Below, piece by piece: positions 1 to 8,949 of a DNA stretch of 23,059 bases (within the stretch, counting starts at the first letter, position 1; every line of letters starts with the position of its first letter). A model generated the notes under the pieces. That model was given only the letters and a program-made list of their open reading frames with translations. It made no database searches and had not been told where the DNA came from. The stretch spans positions 1 through 23,059 of the forward strand of contig PWHX01000103.1 in assembly GCA_003555415.1 (NCBI GenBank), in the 5' to 3' direction. The stretch comes from Syntrophomonadaceae bacterium. Lineage in GTDB: Bacteria; Bacillota; Dethiobacteria; SKNC01. A program made the position numbers and the translations under genes.

Positions 1-11
1 CACTGGTCTAT

Positions 12-2168
12 CTATCTGGAAAAAAACCTTTCCACTGTAAAGACATCTTTTATCTTTTTTAGCTTGTTAATTATATGCTGTAAATGTTCCAGGTCCTTAA
101 CTACAATAGTCAAGTGTATGGTAGCAATACCATCCTTATCAGTCCTCCCGTTAACAGCCATAATATTTATTTTGCTCTCAGAAATAGATGCCACCAGTTC
201 CTGTAGCAAATTAGTACGATCCATAGCTGTTACTTCCACCTCTACCGGATAAGAAACTTTAGGGGCCTCCTCCCAGTATGCATTTAGCATTCTTTCCTGG
301 GACTCTTTACTGTTTTTAATATTAGGACAGTTTCTTTGGTGAATGGAAACTCCCCGTCCCCTGGTAATAAACCCTACTATATCGTCTCCCGGCAAAGGCT
401 TACAGCATTGGGCAAACCTTATTAAGAGGTTATCTATCCCTTCAATTTTAACGCCTCTCTCTGACCTGGTGTCCCCTTTCCAGGTAGTTATTTGCGGCTC
501 TTCAACAACAGTTGTATCTTTATGAATTTTTTCGTGCTCTTCTTTTAGCTTGCTTACTATTTGTTGGGGAGTTACCCCTCCATAACCAACTGCCGATAAC
601 ACATCCTCTTCTGACAGAAGGTTAAACTTTTTACCCGCTTCAATCAGAACGCTTTCCTTTAAAAGTTCTTTTGGACTAAGACCTATCTTTCTAAGCTCTT
701 TTTCCAGTATTTCTTTTCCTTTTACTATATTTTCTTCTTTTCTTTCTTTCTTAAACCAGCTTCTTATTTTACTTTTGGCCTGGGAACTCTTCACCAGTTT
801 CAGCCAATCTCTGCTGGGTGTCCCCTGCTTGGAAGTAATAATTTCCAATATGTCGCCCGTCTTAAGATTGTAATCCAGGGAAACCAATCGCCCATTAACC
901 TTAGCCCCTACGCATTGGTGTCCTATGTCCGTATGGATACGGTAAGCAAAGTCAAGGGGGACAGAACCTGCCGGTAGATTTATCACATCTCCCTTGGGGG
1001 TAAATACAAAAACCTCATCAGTAAATAGATCAATTTTTAAATTCTCCATAAATTCGTGGGCGTCTTTTATATCCTGCTGCCATTCTAAGAGCTGTCTTAG
1101 CCAGGATAGCTTTTCCTCAAACTCTTCGTCTCCCCTGACTCCCTCTTTGTATCGCCAGTGAGCAGCAATACCGTATTCTGCAGTTCGGTGCATCTCCCAG
1201 GTTCTTATCTGAACCTCCAAAAGCTCATTCTTGGCACACACTACCGTAGTATGCAGAGACTGATACATGTTTGGTTTGGGCATAGCTATATAATCTTTAA
1301 ATCTTCCGGGAATAGGCTTCCATAGCGTATGCACAATACCCAGAGCGCCATAACAATCTTTAATAGAATCTACTAATAACCTGATACCCGTAAGATCATA
1401 AATTTCATTTATGTCCTTTTGTTCAGACTCCATTTTTTCATATATACCGTAAAGATGCTTGGGTCTACCCTCAATATCGGCTTCAATGCCCATTTCTTCC
1501 AGTCTAGACTTTAATCTTGTTATTACCCTGGATATGAACTCCTCTCTTTCCATTCTCTTTTTAGAAAGCTTGTCAACCAGGTCATAGTATTTATCCGGCT
1601 CCATAAACCGGAAAGCCAGGTCTTCCAGTTCCCATTTTATTTTATATATGCCCAGACGATGAGCCAGAGGGGCATAAATCTCTATGGTTTCCCTGGCAAT
1701 TTCTTTTCTTTTAACAGGGTTTAAGTGTTTAAGAGTTCGCATATTGTGAAGACGGTCTGCCAGCTTGATAAGAATGACGCGAATATCTTTAGCCATAGCT
1801 ACAAACATTTTCCTTAAATTTTCCGCCTGATTTTCTTCCTTTGATTTAAATTCCAGTTTACTTAATTTGGTAACCCCATCAACAAGAAGACCTATCTCTT
1901 CTCCAAATTTTTCTTTTAACTCTGCTAGAGTCACCTCGGTGTCTTCTACCACATCATGAAGAAGGCCAGCAGCTATTGTAACAGGATCCAGTTCCAGATT
2001 TGCAATAATCTGTGCTACTCCCAGGGGATGGAGTATATAAACATCCCCGGACACCCTTGTCTGGCCGGCATGCGCTTTAACCGCAAAATGGTAAGCCTCT
2101 TCAATGATAGACCATTTTCCTTCAGGGCTGTAAGATTTAAATTGTTTTTTAAGAAGTTCCAAGCTCAT
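12..2168 (-). CDS. relA: Bifunctional (p)ppGpp synthetase/hydrolase Rel (RelA/SpoT family)
   Basis: Rel makes the alarmone (p)ppGpp from GTP/GDP and ATP and also hydrolyses it, driving the stringent response in the cytoplasm. The 718 residues match full-length Rel. The N-terminal HD hydrolase domain has H47, the H71-D72 pair in LLHDVVEDT, and D138 in KLADRLHN, so hydrolysis should be intact. The synthetase domain (about 235-340) carries GRFKDYIAMPKPN, with the RFKD form at 289-292 typical of bifunctional enzymes, and EVQIRT at 318-323. A TGS domain follows at about 381-446, then a conserved Cys/His segment (AQCCKPLPGD) and a C-terminal ACT domain (about 645-715). The ATG follows the recJ stop directly (TAAATG), with a GAGGGTGG ribosome site inside recJ, so the two are probably translationally coupled. 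In many Firmicutes apt lies between recJ and relA; here it does not. Identification is firm. Confidence 0.97.
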   Translation of the reverse strand: MSLELLKKQFKSYSPEGKWSIIEEAYHFAVKAHAGQTRVSGDVYILHPLGVAQIIANLELDPVTIAAGLLHDVVEDTEVTLAELKEKFGEEIGLLVDGVTKLSKLEFKSKEENQAENLRKMFVAMAKDIRVILIKLADRLHNMRTLKHLNPVKRKEIARETIEIYAPLAHRLGIYKIKWELEDLAFRFMEPDKYYDLVDKLSKKRMEREEFISRVITRLKSRLEEMGIEADIEGRPKHLYGIYEKMESEQKDINEIYDLTGIRLLVDSIKDCYGALGIVHTLWKPIPGRFKDYIAMPKPNMYQSLHTTVVCAKNELLEVQIRTWEMHRTAEYGIAAHWRYKEGVRGDEEFEEKLSWLRQLLEWQQDIKDAHEFMENLKIDLFTDEVFVFTPKGDVINLPAGSVPLDFAYRIHTDIGHQCVGAKVNGRLVSLDYNLKTGDILEIITSKQGTPSRDWLKLVKSSQAKSKIRSWFKKERKEENIVKGKEILEKELRKIGLSPKELLKESVLIEAGKKFNLLSEEDVLSAVGYGGVTPQQIVSKLKEEHEKIHKDTTVVEEPQITTWKGDTRSERGVKIEGIDNLLIRFAQCCKPLPGDDIVGFITRGRGVSIHQRNCPNIKNSKESQERMLNAYWEEAPKVSYPVEVEVTAMDRTNLLQELVASISESKINIMAVNGRTDKDGIATIHLTIVVKDLEHLQHIINKLKKIKDVFTVERFFSR

Positions 2169-4616
2169 TTAACCACCCTCTTTAACTCTACAGCCATTCC
2201 ACAAACTAACATCGCATTCATTATCTATTATTAATGATACCAGTACCTCCCTGTCAGCCTCCAGGAGAAAAGTTTGAAAATCCTCAAACTCTTTTTGCAA
2301 GCAACTGGCTTCCATAAACAACCTTGAATTATCTAAGTTCCTTACATCCCGGGAAGATAAAAGTTCTGTTTTTCCCGGCTCCCCCGGCAATGGCTTAACC
2401 ACATTTATTTCCCGAAAGATGTCCAGGCTTCGCTTGAAAAGATGCTTCGTATAGGGAAAACCGGGGTAATTCTCTAAATATTGCGATAACTTGTTAGTAT
2501 CTACCTTGCCTTTTTTTTCTAGCTTTTTCATGGCCTGATACACTTTAACCAGGGAACTTCGCTGGGGCAGAAAAGCCTGCATAAGCATCTTATTGACTTT
2601 TAAATCCTCCAGGCCAAAAAGGAGATGAACATTAATATCTGTATTGTTTTCTGTAAATTTTTTAATTGCCGGAAAAAACTTACTGGCTTCCAGGGGTAAA
2701 TCAAAAATAACTAAATGTTTAATATTTTCTAAAATATCCTCATTTATACTGCCCTGGTGGCAGAAAAAAAATTGTGAATCCCTGCCCAGGATTTTAAATA
2801 TTTTTTCTTCCTGACTCCAGGTGTTTATATAAATCAAGGTTTTACCCATTTTTGCTAAATTGCGGAGGTAGGTTTCTTTTTTAGCCAAATCCCGACGGTC
2901 AATTAGATTAATACCGCCGTTATGTATATAATCAGTAAAATAAAAGTCCTTAATCTGAAGCACAGGACGCCTGCATTCTCCCCAGGAGTTATCCTCCAAA
3001 ATAAAAGCCGCAGATACTTTCCTGTAAGCCAGGGGAGCTTTTATGTTTTCTGCGTTAAAGGCAATTCCTTCCAATATGTGCTGCTTGCTCTTAAGCTTTA
3101 CCTTAAGATGATTTTTCTGTTTTCCTACATAATTAAATTCTTCTATCTCCAAATCTTTTCCTTTAAAGAGAGGAACCGGGTTTGCACACCCGAAGGGATC
3201 AAGAAGCTTCAGTTCATCTAAAAATTCCAGGGTTATATCCGCCGGATCAAGTTCTGCTTCCAGGTAAAGCCTGGGCACCATAATAGAGGGAGGAAGCTGT
3301 TTTTGGGCGAGAAAATTAATCTTTCTGTCAAACTCTTCTATATTGTCCCTGGGAATAGTTAACCCGGCCGCCCGTTCATGCCCCCCGTACCTGGTTAAAA
3401 CCTCCGAACACTGATGTAATGCTTTAAACAGGTTAAAGCCTTCTATCCCCCTGGCAGAGCCCTTTCCTTCATCCCCTTCAAGGCAAATCAAAACTACAGG
3501 TCGATAATAAGCTTCTACCAGACGAGAAGCAACAATGCCGGTTACTCCGGGATGCCATCCATCCCTGGCCAAAACAAGAACCTTCCTTTGGTGCAATTTT
3601 TTCTCTTCTATTTCCTGAACAGCTTCTTTTAAAATATTACTCTCAATTTCCTGTCGCTCCCGGTTATATTCAACCAGCTTTTTGGCAATATCTAAAGCCT
3701 GGGGAAGGGATTCAGTTAAAAGTAGTTCCACAGCCAGTTCTGCCTCACCCATTCTTCCTGCAGCATTTAAGCGGGGAGCCAGAGAGTAAGGCACCTGGTA
3801 GGAAGACAATTTTTTGTCCCCAAAACCGCTTACCTCTTTAAGGGCCTGTATTCCCGAACATGGGAAGCTGTTTATCCTTTTCATCCCGTATTTTACTATT
3901 ATTCTATTCTCATCCATAAGGGGAACAACATCTGCAATAGTTCCCAGAGCTACCAGATCAAGGTAATTTTCCAATTTTTCTTCCGGTAAAAGTAGCTGAA
4001 CCAGCTTAAAAACAACTCCTACCCCGGCTAACTTCTCCCAAGGGTAAACACAATCAGGCTGCACAGGATTAACAGTAATACATTGGGGCAAGATGTCCAG
4101 GGGAGTATGGTGATCAGTAACAATAACTTCCATACCTCTTTTTTTGGCATATTCAACTTCTTCATAAGAAGTTATTCCACAGTCTACTGTAATAAGCAGG
4201 TCCGTACCCTTTTCCCTTATTTTATCTAAAGCCTGAAAATTTAGTCCATATCCTTCATTGAAGCGATTGGGTATATAGTAAGAAACCTCTCCCCCCATTT
4301 CCTGGAAGAGAGACACCAGTATAGCTGTGCTTGTTATACCGTCTACATCATAGTCACCATAAACTGTTATCTTTTTATTTTCCTGGAGTGCTTGTTTGAT
4401 TTTCTCCACAGCAGGAACCAGGCCTTTCATAATACTTGGAGAATACAGGTCGTCTAAACTAGAAAAAAAATACTTCTTCCCTTCTTCCTGGTTCTTTATC
4501 CCCCGGTTAATAAGAAGCTGAGCTGTAGCCTGCTTAATACCTAACTCTATACTTAATTTTTCTCTTAACTCAAAATCTACATTACTAACCTTCCATTTAT
4601 ATTCCCGAAACCCCAT
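2169..4616 (-). CDS. recJ: Single-stranded-DNA 5'-3' exonuclease RecJ
   Basis: RecJ degrades single-stranded DNA 5' to 3' during recombination and repair, using two metal ions. DHH-family motifs are all present (numbered from an upstream ATG at 4631): GDYDVDG at 92-98, TVDCGIT at 148-154, VTDHH at 171-175, GTIAD at 230-234 and RLNAAGRM at 287-294. The DHHA1 motif GGHERAAGL lies at 416-424. An OB-like region and a long C-terminal extension (from about 565), typical of Firmicutes RecJ, follow. I chose the ATG at 4616 because GAGGGGG sits six bases before it. The ATG at 4631 has a GGGAG touching it, leaving no proper spacing. This gives 815 residues. It is co-directional with the LapA-like gene upstream and abuts relA downstream. 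Confidence 0.95.
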   Translation of the reverse strand: MGFREYKWKVSNVDFELREKLSIELGIKQATAQLLINRGIKNQEEGKKYFFSSLDDLYSPSIMKGLVPAVEKIKQALQENKKITVYGDYDVDGITSTAILVSLFQEMGGEVSYYIPNRFNEGYGLNFQALDKIREKGTDLLITVDCGITSYEEVEYAKKRGMEVIVTDHHTPLDILPQCITVNPVQPDCVYPWEKLAGVGVVFKLVQLLLPEEKLENYLDLVALGTIADVVPLMDENRIIVKYGMKRINSFPCSGIQALKEVSGFGDKKLSSYQVPYSLAPRLNAAGRMGEAELAVELLLTESLPQALDIAKKLVEYNRERQEIESNILKEAVQEIEEKKLHQRKVLVLARDGWHPGVTGIVASRLVEAYYRPVVLICLEGDEGKGSARGIEGFNLFKALHQCSEVLTRYGGHERAAGLTIPRDNIEEFDRKINFLAQKQLPPSIMVPRLYLEAELDPADITLEFLDELKLLDPFGCANPVPLFKGKDLEIEEFNYVGKQKNHLKVKLKSKQHILEGIAFNAENIKAPLAYRKVSAAFILEDNSWGECRRPVLQIKDFYFTDYIHNGGINLIDRRDLAKKETYLRNLAKMGKTLIYINTWSQEEKIFKILGRDSQFFFCHQGSINEDILENIKHLVIFDLPLEASKFFPAIKKFTENNTDINVHLLFGLEDLKVNKMLMQAFLPQRSSLVKVYQAMKKLEKKGKVDTNKLSQYLENYPGFPYTKHLFKRSLDIFREINVVKPLPGEPGKTELLSSRDVRNLDNSRLFMEASCLQKEFEDFQTFLLEADREVLVSLIIDNECDVSLWNGCRVKEGG

Positions 4617-4658
4617 CTGGATCCCCCTCATCTCCCTGTAAAAAACAATTAAACAAAG

Positions 4659-5021
4659 TTACTCCTGATTTTCCTCCGGAGATTCAGCTGTATCGCCAGT
4701 TTCACCGTAGAGGGTTTTTTCCATTTCGGAGACTTGTCCCATCAACTCAGTCTCCCTCTCTTTAAGATATTCTAGCTTTTCCTCCATTTTTTTAAACTTG
4801 CTATCATATTCCCTAAAGCGCAGGCTAGCTTTTATCCGACCCACCAGGCTAAGCACGCCCACAACCAAAGCTCCCAAAAAGGCAGAAGCCAAAATTACTA
4901 TTACAATAGACACAGGAGCTGAACCCAAAAGATAATTAATTTCTACAACCTCATTATTTAGAATGGCAAATAAAGCAATAAGAATACTAAATAAAAGAGC
5001 TATAATTACTCCAATTTGCAT
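4659..5021 (-). CDS. Small LapA-domain (DUF1049) membrane protein
   Basis: This is a protein of about 120 residues with two hydrophobic segments separated by a short polar stretch: residues 1-22, then about 34-62 with VSIVIVILASAFLGALVVGV. A charged, probably coiled-coil tail (KKMEEKLEYLKERETELM) follows, ending in an acidic run. This is the layout of the LapA_dom/DUF1049 family; Bacillus YrvD, also next to recJ, is a likely counterpart. The function in Gram-positive bacteria is not established. I chose the ATG at 5021 because AAGGTGG lies about eight bases upstream. The in-frame GTG codons at 5033 and 5030 lie within or next to that ribosome site and are less likely starts. It sits 42 bases before the recJ start and is presumably co-transcribed with it. 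Membrane location is inferred from sequence only. Confidence 0.8.
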   Translation of the reverse strand: MQIGVIIALLFSILIALFAILNNEVVEINYLLGSAPVSIVIVILASAFLGALVVGVLSLVGRIKASLRFREYDSKFKKMEEKLEYLKERETELMGQVSEMEKTLYGETGDTAESPEENQE

Positions 5022-5061
5022 TACTTCCACCACCTTGTTTTGTTTTTAATAAACCAGGGTC

Positions 5062-5958
5062 TCACGTTTCTATCTCACAGGGGTTAACATGAACTATAAC
5101 TTCCAAAATATCATTTCTGCTTTCCATAAGCCTTTTTTTAACTTCTTTTGTAATATCATGACCCTCTTTGACCGTAAGTTCACATTTTACCCCGATACGC
5201 AAATCTACCAAAATATAGGGGCCGGCAAAACGAGCCCTAACATCATGGACTTCTTTAACCCCAGGTACGAAACATACCTTCTCTTTAATATCCTCCAGGA
5301 TTTCGCTGTTAGCTGAGGCATCCATTAATTCGTATGTAGCCTCTCCAGCAATACTTATCCCCAATTTTACAATTAGTATAGATACAACAACGCCAGCCAA
5401 AGGATCCAGATATAAAAATTGGGAATACCCTAACCAATCCCCCATCCTGGCTCCCCCAATTCCAACCAAAGCAGCTAAGGATGAAAAGACATCGCTCCGG
5501 TGATCCCACGCATTGGCTAATAAAACTTTACAATCTACTTTTTTACCTAGAAAAGAAGTATACCTGAAGGTAATCTCTTTAATCATAATAGAAATTGCAG
5601 CTGCCCATAAAGCCAGGCCGCCAGGAGCAACATCTATTCCCTGGTAAATAGAACGCAGTGAAGACAATCCTATATTTAGTCCCCCGAAAATAATGACCAG
5701 GGCGATAATTTTAGAAGCTACAGTTTCAGCTTTCCCGTGCCCATAAGGGTGCTCTTTATCAGCCGGCTTTTTACCTACGTTCATGCCTACTATGACCGCA
5801 GCAGAAGCAAAAATATCTGCCCCTGAATGAAAAGCATCAGCCAACATGGCTTGGCTATTGGCCAAATAGCCGGCTAACCCTTTTATGACAAGCAAAAGGA
5901 TATTTATAGCTATACCCAAACCGGCACCAAGTACTCCTGTTTTGTAGCGTTCAGACAC
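5062..5958 (-). CDS. Cation diffusion facilitator (CDF) family metal efflux transporter
   Basis: CDF proteins are dimeric membrane antiporters that export divalent metals in exchange for protons. The sequence shows about six hydrophobic segments, the HPYGHGKAET loop conserved after TM2, and a C-terminal cytoplasmic domain with VPGVKEVHDVRAR and VIVHVNP. By alignment in my head to E. coli YiiP, the four metal ligands would be H44 and D48 in TM2 (ADAFHSGADIF) and D152 and D156 in TM5 (AWDHRSDVFSS). The usual zinc-type histidine in TM5 is thus an aspartate, so manganese or iron is possible; the substrate cannot be settled from sequence. There is no His-rich loop. The GTG at 5958 is preferred because GAGGTG lies six bases upstream; the in-frame GTG at 5967 is part of that ribosome site. 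A weak promoter candidate precedes the gene. Confidence 0.9.
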   Translation of the reverse strand: MSERYKTGVLGAGLGIAINILLLVIKGLAGYLANSQAMLADAFHSGADIFASAAVIVGMNVGKKPADKEHPYGHGKAETVASKIIALVIIFGGLNIGLSSLRSIYQGIDVAPGGLALWAAAISIMIKEITFRYTSFLGKKVDCKVLLANAWDHRSDVFSSLAALVGIGGARMGDWLGYSQFLYLDPLAGVVVSILIVKLGISIAGEATYELMDASANSEILEDIKEKVCFVPGVKEVHDVRARFAGPYILVDLRIGVKCELTVKEGHDITKEVKKRLMESRNDILEVIVHVNPCEIET

Positions 5959-6012
5959 CCTTTTCACCTCAGGCTATAATAACAAGGGATATATTTACCT
6001 TAAAGCAACCTC

Positions 6013-6048
6013 ATTATATCATATAAATATTTTCTAAAACAGTGTCGA
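6013..6048 (-). promoter_or_regulatory. Candidate promoter before the CDF gene
   Basis: A perfect TATAAT -10 hexamer lies at 6018-6013 in an AT-rich gap between secF and the CDF gene. The best -35-like hexamer is TCGACA at 6048-6043, but it is 24 bases from that -10, too far for a standard promoter. An overlapping TATATG -10 would be 17 bases away. I see no convincing terminator hairpin for secDF in this gap, so read-through from secF is equally possible. Confidence 0.35.
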
Positions 6049-6074
6049 AAAAACTTATTATTTCACCTTTAATT

Positions 6075-6986
6075 TTAAGCTTCTTTCGTCTTTCTTCTTT
6101 TACTCTGCTCCCAATCCTTCCAGGTCACCCAAAGTGGACTGGCTACAAATAGTGAAGAATAAGTACCGCTTATAACCCCCACCAGCAAGGCTGCAATGAA
6201 AGGACGAAGAGGAATACCTCCAAAAATGTATAGGGCTGAAAGAACAAGCAGGGTAGTAACTGAAGTATTAATAGACCTGACTATAGTCTGGTTAATACTG
6301 TGATTAACAATATCCCGGTAGCCATATTTTTTCATTTCTTTTAAGTTTTCCCTAATGCGATCAAAAACTACGATAGTGTCATTAATGGAGTAACCAAATA
6401 TTGTTAGTATAGCCGCTACAAAAGGACTGTTTATCTCTATTCTAAACAGAGAAAACACAGCAAGGAGAATTATCAGATCATGGACTAAAGCTGCAATAGC
6501 TGAGATGGCAAACTTAAACTCAAACCTTATAGTAATATATGCAATCATTCCCAAAGTAGCAATTAAAAGGGCCCAAAAGGCACTACGGGTAAGCTCTTCA
6601 CCTATAACACCACCTACATTTTCCACCCTTATAATATCATCGTCGGTAATACTCCATCTTTCCTGGAAAGCACCTATTATTTCCTGACGCTCTTCCTCTT
6701 TCAAAGAAACGGTTCTAATAACAACTTCGTCTCCCTCCCCTTGGGTAAGACCTTCATCTCCTACGCTTTGGATAAAGCTACCCTCCAGGCCGAATTCTGC
6801 AAGGATATCCCTTACTTCAGATTCTTCAAAGGTTTCTCCCAACCTTAAATGTAAAACCGTTCCCCCTGTAAAATCAATTCCCAGATTAAGTCCATTTATA
6901 GCCAGAGAAATAATACCAATTACTATAATCAACAGGGACAATATAGCAGCATGTTTCCGATAGTTAATTACCTGAAATTTTAACAT
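6075..6986 (-). CDS. secF: Protein translocase subunit SecF
   Basis: SecF pairs with SecD in the membrane and uses the proton motive force to help pull secreted proteins out of SecYEG. Visible features are an N-terminal membrane segment followed by LNLGIDFTGGTVLHL, a periplasmic-type loop with EVVIRT, and five further hydrophobic segments. The SecF signature SINDTIVVFDRIREN lies in the middle of these. The ATG at 6986 starts the typical MLKFQVINYRK N-terminus, giving 303 residues; open sequence further upstream belongs to secD in another frame. The gene begins inside secD with a 23-base overlap, and the run GGGGGTCAGGTA just before the ATG can serve as the ribosome site. Translational coupling to SecD is very likely, which fits their 1:1 complex. 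The C-terminus is short and basic. Confidence 0.96.
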   Translation of the reverse strand: MLKFQVINYRKHAAILSLLIIVIGIISLAINGLNLGIDFTGGTVLHLRLGETFEESEVRDILAEFGLEGSFIQSVGDEGLTQGEGDEVVIRTVSLKEEERQEIIGAFQERWSITDDDIIRVENVGGVIGEELTRSAFWALLIATLGMIAYITIRFEFKFAISAIAALVHDLIILLAVFSLFRIEINSPFVAAILTIFGYSINDTIVVFDRIRENLKEMKKYGYRDIVNHSINQTIVRSINTSVTTLLVLSALYIFGGIPLRPFIAALLVGVISGTYSSLFVASPLWVTWKDWEQSKRRKTKEA

Positions 6987-8232
6987 TACCTGACCCCCTG
7001 ACCCCAAAAAGCTTCGGATTGGTAATAATGTTTGCTCCAATTAAAAAGCGAAGCAGATACCTGGTAAGAACAATTGCCGTAAACATGCTGGTTAAGATAC
7101 CTACACTTAATGTTACGGCAAAGCCCCTGACCGGACCTGTTCCAAAATAGATAAGGACGAAAGCAGCTATCAAAGTGGTAATATTGGCATCCAAAATAGT
7201 GCTTAAAGCATTTCTAAAAGCTGCTTCTACTGCAGAACGTAAAGTTTTTCCTCCCCTGAATTCTTCCTTAAATCTTTCAAATATAATAACATTGGCATCA
7301 ACAGCCATACCTATAGATAAGATTAACCCGGCGATCCCCGGTAAAGTCAGGGTAGCATTTATAGCTGTAAGCACGGACATTACCAAAACTATGTAAATGC
7401 CCAGGGCAAAACTGGCCACAGCACCAATGATCCTGTAAACTGCCAGCATAAATAAAAATAACAGAGACAAACCAATTATTCCTGCATTCATGCTCCTGTC
7501 CCTGGATTCAGCACCCAGAGTAGGGCCTATGGTCCTTGTTTCTAATTCCACCAGTTCTACAGGAAGAGCTCCCGACCTGAGAATTAAAGCCAGATCGCTA
7601 GCCTCATCAGCAGTGAAATCACCTCTTATTATAGCATTACCGTCGGTAATAACATTTTCAACCACAGGAGAAGAAACCAATTCATCATCTAAATATATTG
7701 ATATAGGCTGACCCAGCAAATTCTGGGTAGCTTCAGCAAATTTTTGTGTGCCCTCCCGGTCAAATTCAATGGTCACTACCGGGTTACCATGGGGGCCGTA
7801 ATCATAACCCGCTTCTTCTAAATTTGCTCCTGTAAGCAGTATCTCCCCTTCAGGGTCTGTAAAATTAAGAACCGCTGTCCGGCCTATAACTTCCATTGCC
7901 CGGGACGGATCGTCAATATCGGGAAGTTCTACCCTGATACGGTTTTCCCCCTCTCTCTGAATTAAGGGCTCGGTAACCCCAAACTCATCTATCCGGTTCC
8001 GGATAATGGTCATAGCCCTTTCTATAGCATCTTCTCCCGGTTTATCTTCAGTTTCCCGGGCCTCCAGGAGAACGTAAACTCCTCCTACCAAATCCAACCC
8101 CAGGTTAAGGTCGGATTCAATTTCATTATAAGCAAACCAGGAAAACCCTGACAATATTACTATCAGACCTAAAAAAAAGGCTAATGATTTTCTTGTCAGG
8201 TTGGTTCTACCTTTTCTTCCTTTAGTTTTCAC
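6964..8232 (-). CDS. secD: Protein translocase subunit SecD
   Basis: SecD is the larger partner of SecF in the accessory Sec translocation complex. The 422 residues begin with a basic N-terminus and one membrane segment (about 17-35). The conserved LGLDLVGGVYVLLEA follows, then an extracytoplasmic P1-type region containing RNRIDEFGV and VELPDIDD. Five membrane segments make up the second half, with GMAVDANVIIFERFKEE as the SecD signature. Length and motifs are normal for a Firmicutes or Clostridia SecD, which is unfused here, unlike the Bacillus subtilis SecDF fusion. The start is GTG, with AAGGGGG about eight bases upstream. The 3' end overlaps secF by 23 bases. The HD-hydrolase gene ends 27 bases upstream. 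Confidence 0.96.
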   Translation of the reverse strand: MKTKGRKGRTNLTRKSLAFFLGLIVILSGFSWFAYNEIESDLNLGLDLVGGVYVLLEARETEDKPGEDAIERAMTIIRNRIDEFGVTEPLIQREGENRIRVELPDIDDPSRAMEVIGRTAVLNFTDPEGEILLTGANLEEAGYDYGPHGNPVVTIEFDREGTQKFAEATQNLLGQPISIYLDDELVSSPVVENVITDGNAIIRGDFTADEASDLALILRSGALPVELVELETRTIGPTLGAESRDRSMNAGIIGLSLLFLFMLAVYRIIGAVASFALGIYIVLVMSVLTAINATLTLPGIAGLILSIGMAVDANVIIFERFKEEFRGGKTLRSAVEAAFRNALSTILDANITTLIAAFVLIYFGTGPVRGFAVTLSVGILTSMFTAIVLTRYLLRFLIGANIITNPKLFGVRGSGNVKISGN

Positions 8233-8259
8233 CTTTTTTCCCCCTTGTCTCTCCTATCA

Positions 8260-8934
8260 TTAAAGAAGCTTTATATCGTTAATTACTAGAGAAAATTTTG
8301 CATCTAAAAAAGTTGCTGCCCTTCTACACATTACCATTCTGACAAGAAAAATTTCAAAGTATTCCATCACCTGGCTCATCATCGAGTCAATCATAAGTTC
8401 TAAAGTAATTAACCCTTCATCCTTTTCTATCCGTAGAAATGATCTTTTCACAGCGTAATTAACCCGGTCATGAATATCAAAGGAAGCATAATCCCTGTTT
8501 CGCACCCGGGAACGGTGCACATCCGATTTATCTGCCAGGATTAAAGCTGCCGAAACGGGATTTACTACCCGGCCTTCCCGTTCATCATGGTTTCCAATAG
8601 CAGAAACTATATCTGCAATTTCTCCATAAGGCATACCCATCCTTTCCAAAGCCCTTAAAGCAATGTTAGCTCCCGTTTGGGCATGCCCATATCGACTAAC
8701 TACATTTCCAATATCATGCAGATAGCCAGCTATGGCTGCCAGTTCAGCCTCCCTTTCGGAATAACCAAGCCGGGAAAGTATATTATAAGCTATTTTTGCC
8801 ACCAGGTTTGAATGGCGGAAACTGTGCTCGGTAATACCCAGGGCTCCCAGATGATCATCAGCTTTTTGAATATATATGCTTAGCTGGAGATCTCTTTTTA
8901 TCTCATCCAGGGTCACCGCTCTTATATCCGGCAT
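8260..8934 (-). CDS. HD-domain hydrolase of unknown substrate
   Basis: This 224-residue soluble protein has an HD fold of the metal-dependent phosphohydrolase type. Candidate metal ligands are H41 (HSFRHSN), the H73-D74 pair in GYLHDIGN, and D135 or D138 in ILADKSDVH. Further conserved-looking histidines lie at H84 (YGHAQTG) and H116 (IGNHDE). The five-His/Asp spacing suggests a two-metal site, but the substrate cannot be told; nucleotides, cyclic dinucleotides and phospho-esters are all possible in this superfamily. The last 70 residues match no domain I recognise. The start has a strong AAAGGAGGAG ribosome site. The ABC-ATPase stop codon is 15 bases upstream and secD begins 27 bases downstream, so it is likely part of the same transcript. 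Confidence 0.85.
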   Translation of the reverse strand: MPDIRAVTLDEIKRDLQLSIYIQKADDHLGALGITEHSFRHSNLVAKIAYNILSRLGYSEREAELAAIAGYLHDIGNVVSRYGHAQTGANIALRALERMGMPYGEIADIVSAIGNHDEREGRVVNPVSAALILADKSDVHRSRVRNRDYASFDIHDRVNYAVKRSFLRIEKDEGLITLELMIDSMMSQVMEYFEIFLVRMVMCRRAATFLDAKFSLVINDIKLL

Positions 8935-8949
8935 ATGACTCCTCCTTTT

